This document shows positions 61,398 to 64,000 of a DNA stretch of 64,000 bases, piece after piece. A program made the position numbers and the translations under genes. Numbering within the stretch: position 1 is the first letter of the stretch; each line of letters opens with the position of its first letter. The notes below the pieces were generated by a model. It made no database searches and was not told the DNA's origin. It saw nothing but the letters and a program-made list of their open reading frames with translations. Source of the stretch: Mesorhizobium sp. STM 4661 (GTDB lineage: Bacteria > Pseudomonadota > Alphaproteobacteria > Rhizobiales > Rhizobiaceae); assembly GCF_000359125.1 (NCBI RefSeq), contig NZ_CAAF010000047.1, positions 1 through 64,000 on the forward strand, read 5' to 3'.

Positions 61398-63011
61398 TTA
61401 AAGGCTCTGTGGTATGCCGAAGATGTAATAGCGCACGCCCTTCAACTGAGCGTCGTAAGAGTCGAAGGAACTGTCAGTGCTTCGGGCCGTGTATGGGTTG
61501 TTTCCTGAGGCGTAGATGTCCACTTGCGTGGTGCTGACTATGTTGGCCCATGTCGAAAATCCACACGACACGCCAGACGATGATCCAGCATTTACAAAGA
61601 CCCCATGCTCGCTCCAGATGGCTCCGGGTTCATTAGCTGCCGCTTCGTTATCCGGCAGATTGTAGATCGCCCCAAGCTTAGGGAACAGGAGCAGACCGTC
61701 AGGGTTGGGAACCGTGACGCTGGTCATCCGTTCGCCCTTGAACAGATCGCTGCCCGACAAATCGGTTGGGAAGTCCCCGCTCCAATCCAGAAATCCCTCT
61801 GCAAGAATTGGCAGGTAGGTCAATCGCGTGTCGAGCATGATATCGTTCATACTCGGTGCGGTGTCCGAAGAGCCAGGCCGCTTTATTTGAATATATGGGC
61901 CGGTGCTGTCGCTGCCTTTCAAAAGTATCTTGCTGCCGCCCGTCGTGTGCGCCTCACCGGAGTCGGCGAAAATGGCGTACCGCAGCACCAGGTTATGTTG
62001 GGACTCGCTGGTGATGGTGAGCGTGTTGCCGGAAATAACGTAGGTGAAATCGAGCGACTGGCTTTCGTTCAAACTGCTGATGTATGGCGGGTGCCAGAAC
62101 GTCGTTTCAGAGGACCTACGCGCGATGTAGTCCATGTAAGTTGTATCCGGCATAGGAAGCCGTGTGGTGATTGTGGCAGTGCCACCTGTCGGGACCGTGA
62201 TCTCGCCCGCCGCCATGACTTTGGCCGGGATCATATCCTCGTGCAGAATGAAGCGCTTTGGGTCGGTGTCACTGAGCGAGCGCCCTGGCAACGCGATTCT
62301 TACCATGTTGGCAGTATCACCAATCCGTATTGTTTCCTGTCCAGGTACTGGGGTGGTAGCATAGTTCGGGATGGCGTCGGACATCATCGGAAGGCTGAAC
62401 ACCGAAACCAATGCGCGCAACACGGGATTAATGGCTCCCGAACTGGAAACAGTCGCCTGCAATGCGTGGCGCTCGCGTCCGGGGGGGCCAGTGTCGCCGG
62501 TGTCGTTAACGGTCACCGTTCGGCTTTTAAACCCACCGAAGGAGTAGACCTGGCCGCGATCTCCATCTTGACCTGTGGTCAAGTCAACGTATGGGCCTCT
62601 GAATTTATTACTCAGGAAATCGAGAGTCGTCCTAATCTCTGTCAGCGGGAAATAGGGAAGTCCGTAGTTTGCGGTGAAATACTCCTCGAAAAAATTCCAC
62701 ACTTGGCGTTTATTAGTCGATGTGGAGCGAAAGCTCCTGATCATTATCTGGCAGTTGTATTCGTTGCTGCCGGCGGGTAGGTAATAGAGGTTGCCGCCTA
62801 TGCCGGTAGGGCTGCTTGCGTCCGGGTAGGTGGCAAAGTCCGCCTCAACAGTGAAGATATCGAGGAGGTAGCCGACCTTCTGTATTCGTGAATTGAACAG
62901 GTGTTTGCCGGTGGCAGTGTCTGGAACGGTGTCAGGATCATCAAGATCGTTCTTGAAGATTTTGAGGACCGGACCTAGCCCATCCTGGTTGCCGACGAAG
63001 AGCCGGCTCAT
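61398..63011 (-). CDS. Phage structural protein of unknown function
   Basis: 537 aa, not recognised. It is rich in Ser, Thr, Gly and Asp with beta-type sequence, no signal or membrane segment. Its place directly after the tail-tip gene, with an ATGA overlap, suggests a tail fibre or receptor-binding component. NDTGDTGPPGRERH near residue 170 looks like a short collagen-like turn. Confidence 0.65.
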   Translation of the reverse strand: MSRLFVGNQDGLGPVLKIFKNDLDDPDTVPDTATGKHLFNSRIQKVGYLLDIFTVEADFATYPDASSPTGIGGNLYYLPAGSNEYNCQIMIRSFRSTSTNKRQVWNFFEEYFTANYGLPYFPLTEIRTTLDFLSNKFRGPYVDLTTGQDGDRGQVYSFGGFKSRTVTVNDTGDTGPPGRERHALQATVSSSGAINPVLRALVSVFSLPMMSDAIPNYATTPVPGQETIRIGDTANMVRIALPGRSLSDTDPKRFILHEDMIPAKVMAAGEITVPTGGTATITTRLPMPDTTYMDYIARRSSETTFWHPPYISSLNESQSLDFTYVISGNTLTITSESQHNLVLRYAIFADSGEAHTTGGSKILLKGSDSTGPYIQIKRPGSSDTAPSMNDIMLDTRLTYLPILAEGFLDWSGDFPTDLSGSDLFKGERMTSVTVPNPDGLLLFPKLGAIYNLPDNEAAANEPGAIWSEHGVFVNAGSSSGVSCGFSTWANIVSTTQVDIYASGNNPYTARSTDSSFDSYDAQLKGVRYYIFGIPQSL

Positions 63012-64000
63012 GTGAACACCGAGATGTCTGCGAAATCATCGTGACCACGGATGATCAGCTTGTCGTTGGCGGATTGTAGAACATCGAAGACAGCTGTGCC
63101 GATCTTAGCCGCGACGAGCTTCAGCACACCGCCCTCGAAGATGAACGGAGCTGAGGTGGTCGTGCCATCGGTCATGACAATCTGGTTGGCGTTGAGGATA
63201 ATACGGCTGGCGACGACACCAGGTGAGACGGTGTAGACCTCCATGATCATGCCGGCTTCTTCCCAGGCATCGGCAAGGGTAGCCTTCACGTACATGACCT
63301 GACGTGCCAACACCGACCCGGAGCCTGCTTCGGTTTCGATCTTGAAGAGGCCGCTGGCGCTGGCCTCATCGACGCGAGCTTCCACCGCTGTGATGGAGGC
63401 GGCAAAGGATGAGATGCGGCTGTCGCTTACGTCCTGCCAGACCGTGCCGTTCCAGCGGTACATCCTCAGATCATCATCACTGTCGAACCACAGGGCTCCC
63501 AGAACTGACGTGGTGGGAGGGCTGGACTGGTTGAAGACAGTCATGCCGCTGATGAGAGCGTCCACCCAGACAGCCGCTTGCAGCACGTAGATTTTGTTGT
63601 CATCGCTATCTATCCAGATCGATCCCGCAGGACCGGTGGTCGCTGGCGCACCGGCCTGAAGAAACACTTCGGGCTTTGCGGAGACTTGGGTTTGAAGGCC
63701 TGAGATCGCCGATGCCTGACCAGTGGTCAGAGTGTCGAGATCAGTGACCTGAGTTTGGAGCGTCGTAACGTCGTTGGCGACGGCTTGGATAGCGTTGGCT
63801 CGGACCTCAGACTCCTTTGCAATTGCAGCAAAGGAATTCGCCACGTTCTGGGCGATGTCGATCCGGGTAATTTCCGAAGCGGCGTTGTGGATTGCCGAGT
63901 TCCCCGCCACCTGGTCGAGGTAGTCGAACAGGGCCGACACCTGGCCCGAGATCGTGGTGAGCGTTGCAATGACTGTGGCGTTTATCTCTTCGGCTTCGGT
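63008..64000 (-). CDS. Tail-tip / central fibre protein, C-terminal part (continues past window)
   Basis: The last 330 codons are visible and the frame is open at the window edge. A helical stretch (AQNVANSFAAIAKESEVRANAIQAVANDVTTLQTQV) is followed by two repeats around GSIWIDSDDNKIYVLQ and GALWFDSDDDLRMYRW. The end is a DUF1983-like region (ILNANQIVMTDGTTTSAPFIF, AAKIGTAVFDVLQS), as in gpJ-type host-specificity proteins of siphoviruses. This is the main evidence for a long non-contractile tail. Confidence 0.78.
   Translation of the reverse strand, partial: TEAEEINATVIATLTTISGQVSALFDYLDQVAGNSAIHNAASEITRIDIAQNVANSFAAIAKESEVRANAIQAVANDVTTLQTQVTDLDTLTTGQASAISGLQTQVSAKPEVFLQAGAPATTGPAGSIWIDSDDNKIYVLQAAVWVDALISGMTVFNQSSPPTTSVLGALWFDSDDDLRMYRWNGTVWQDVSDSRISSFAASITAVEARVDEASASGLFKIETEAGSGSVLARQVMYVKATLADAWEEAGMIMEVYTVSPGVVASRIILNANQIVMTDGTTTSAPFIFEGGVLKLVAAKIGTAVFDVLQSANDKLIIRGHDDFADISVFT

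Larger units (their letters stand above)
35728..64000. mobile_element. Siphovirus-type prophage, left part (right end outside window)
   Basis: At least 28 kb of phage DNA begins at the tRNA-Pro 3' fragment. Gene style changes sharply here: short genes overlapping by ATGA, phage replication and lysis families, and a codon choice less G/C-extreme than the chromosome. The replication arm runs rightward to 58.8 kb and the late arm leftward from the window edge. I see no integrase, excisionase or CI-like repressor, so these should lie beyond 64 kb if the element is temperate. Confidence 0.8.

Noticed and set aside
61605..62780. 391-aa + strand frame in the tail region
   Set aside because: Antisense shadow of the structural protein at 61398-63011; no motif.

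Overview
The first 35.7 kb is alphaproteobacterial chromosome, most likely Mesorhizobium or a close relative. The supporting signs are tandem DUF680 genes, a DUF982 gene, a RopB/Omp25-type outer membrane protein, an HdaA-type replication regulator, high-GC codon use and several families of rhizobial palindromic intergenic repeats. From about 35.73 kb to the right edge the DNA is a siphovirus-type prophage. It starts at the 3' half of a tRNA-Pro gene, and its far end and integrase lie outside the window.

Chromosome. 0-12 kb is mostly housekeeping: an outer membrane barrel; a pteridine-reductase-like SDR with uvrC; pgsA-moaD-moaE; a YbaY/META protein; a methyltransferase; ndk; bluB; a GST; DinB; a diguanylate cyclase; a fatty-acid hydroxylase; DUF982. 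12.4-21.3 kb is a redox region. It holds a Tat-exported flavodoxin, an aldo/keto reductase, an exported double-CMD/cupin protein, a PaoABC-type periplasmic aldehyde oxidoreductase and a divergent LysR regulator. It is eroding: two scars each join the start of one gene to the end of another. 21.5-35.5 kb holds a UvrD-like helicase, an ABC-F ATPase, a molybdopterin oxidoreductase, the two DUF680 genes, sixA, a hicAB toxin-antitoxin pair with a palindromic operator, purN-purM, a second CDP-alcohol phosphotransferase, a PerM/AI-2E transporter and hdaA.

Prophage. The left arm (35.9-58.8 kb, + strand) is a tightly overlapped replication and nucleotide-metabolism operon. It encodes an SNF2-like helicase, a probable ssDNA-binding protein, a 5'-3' exonuclease, family A DNA polymerase, ATP-dependent ligase, a resolvase-like nuclease, a DnaQ-like exonuclease and an SbcD/SbcC pair. 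It also encodes ThyX, an HD phosphohydrolase, a dATP/dGTP diphosphohydrolase-like protein, two MazG-type proteins and a B12-dependent ribonucleotide reductase. Five HNH homing endonucleases or their remains sit at gene junctions of this arm. The right arm (58.86-64 kb, - strand) is a late operon: tail-tip and other structural proteins, a holin-like protein, a GH24 endolysin, a 32-residue membrane protein and overlapping Rz/Rz1 spanins. The arms converge at a strong terminator at 58.86 kb.

The most notable unexplained signals are a two-part DNA motif that starts on the stop codons of three phage genes, the purine-dNTP editing pair, an antisense coiled-coil gene opposite the helicase start, and heptamer/octamer repeat arms at gene 3' ends in the chromosome.
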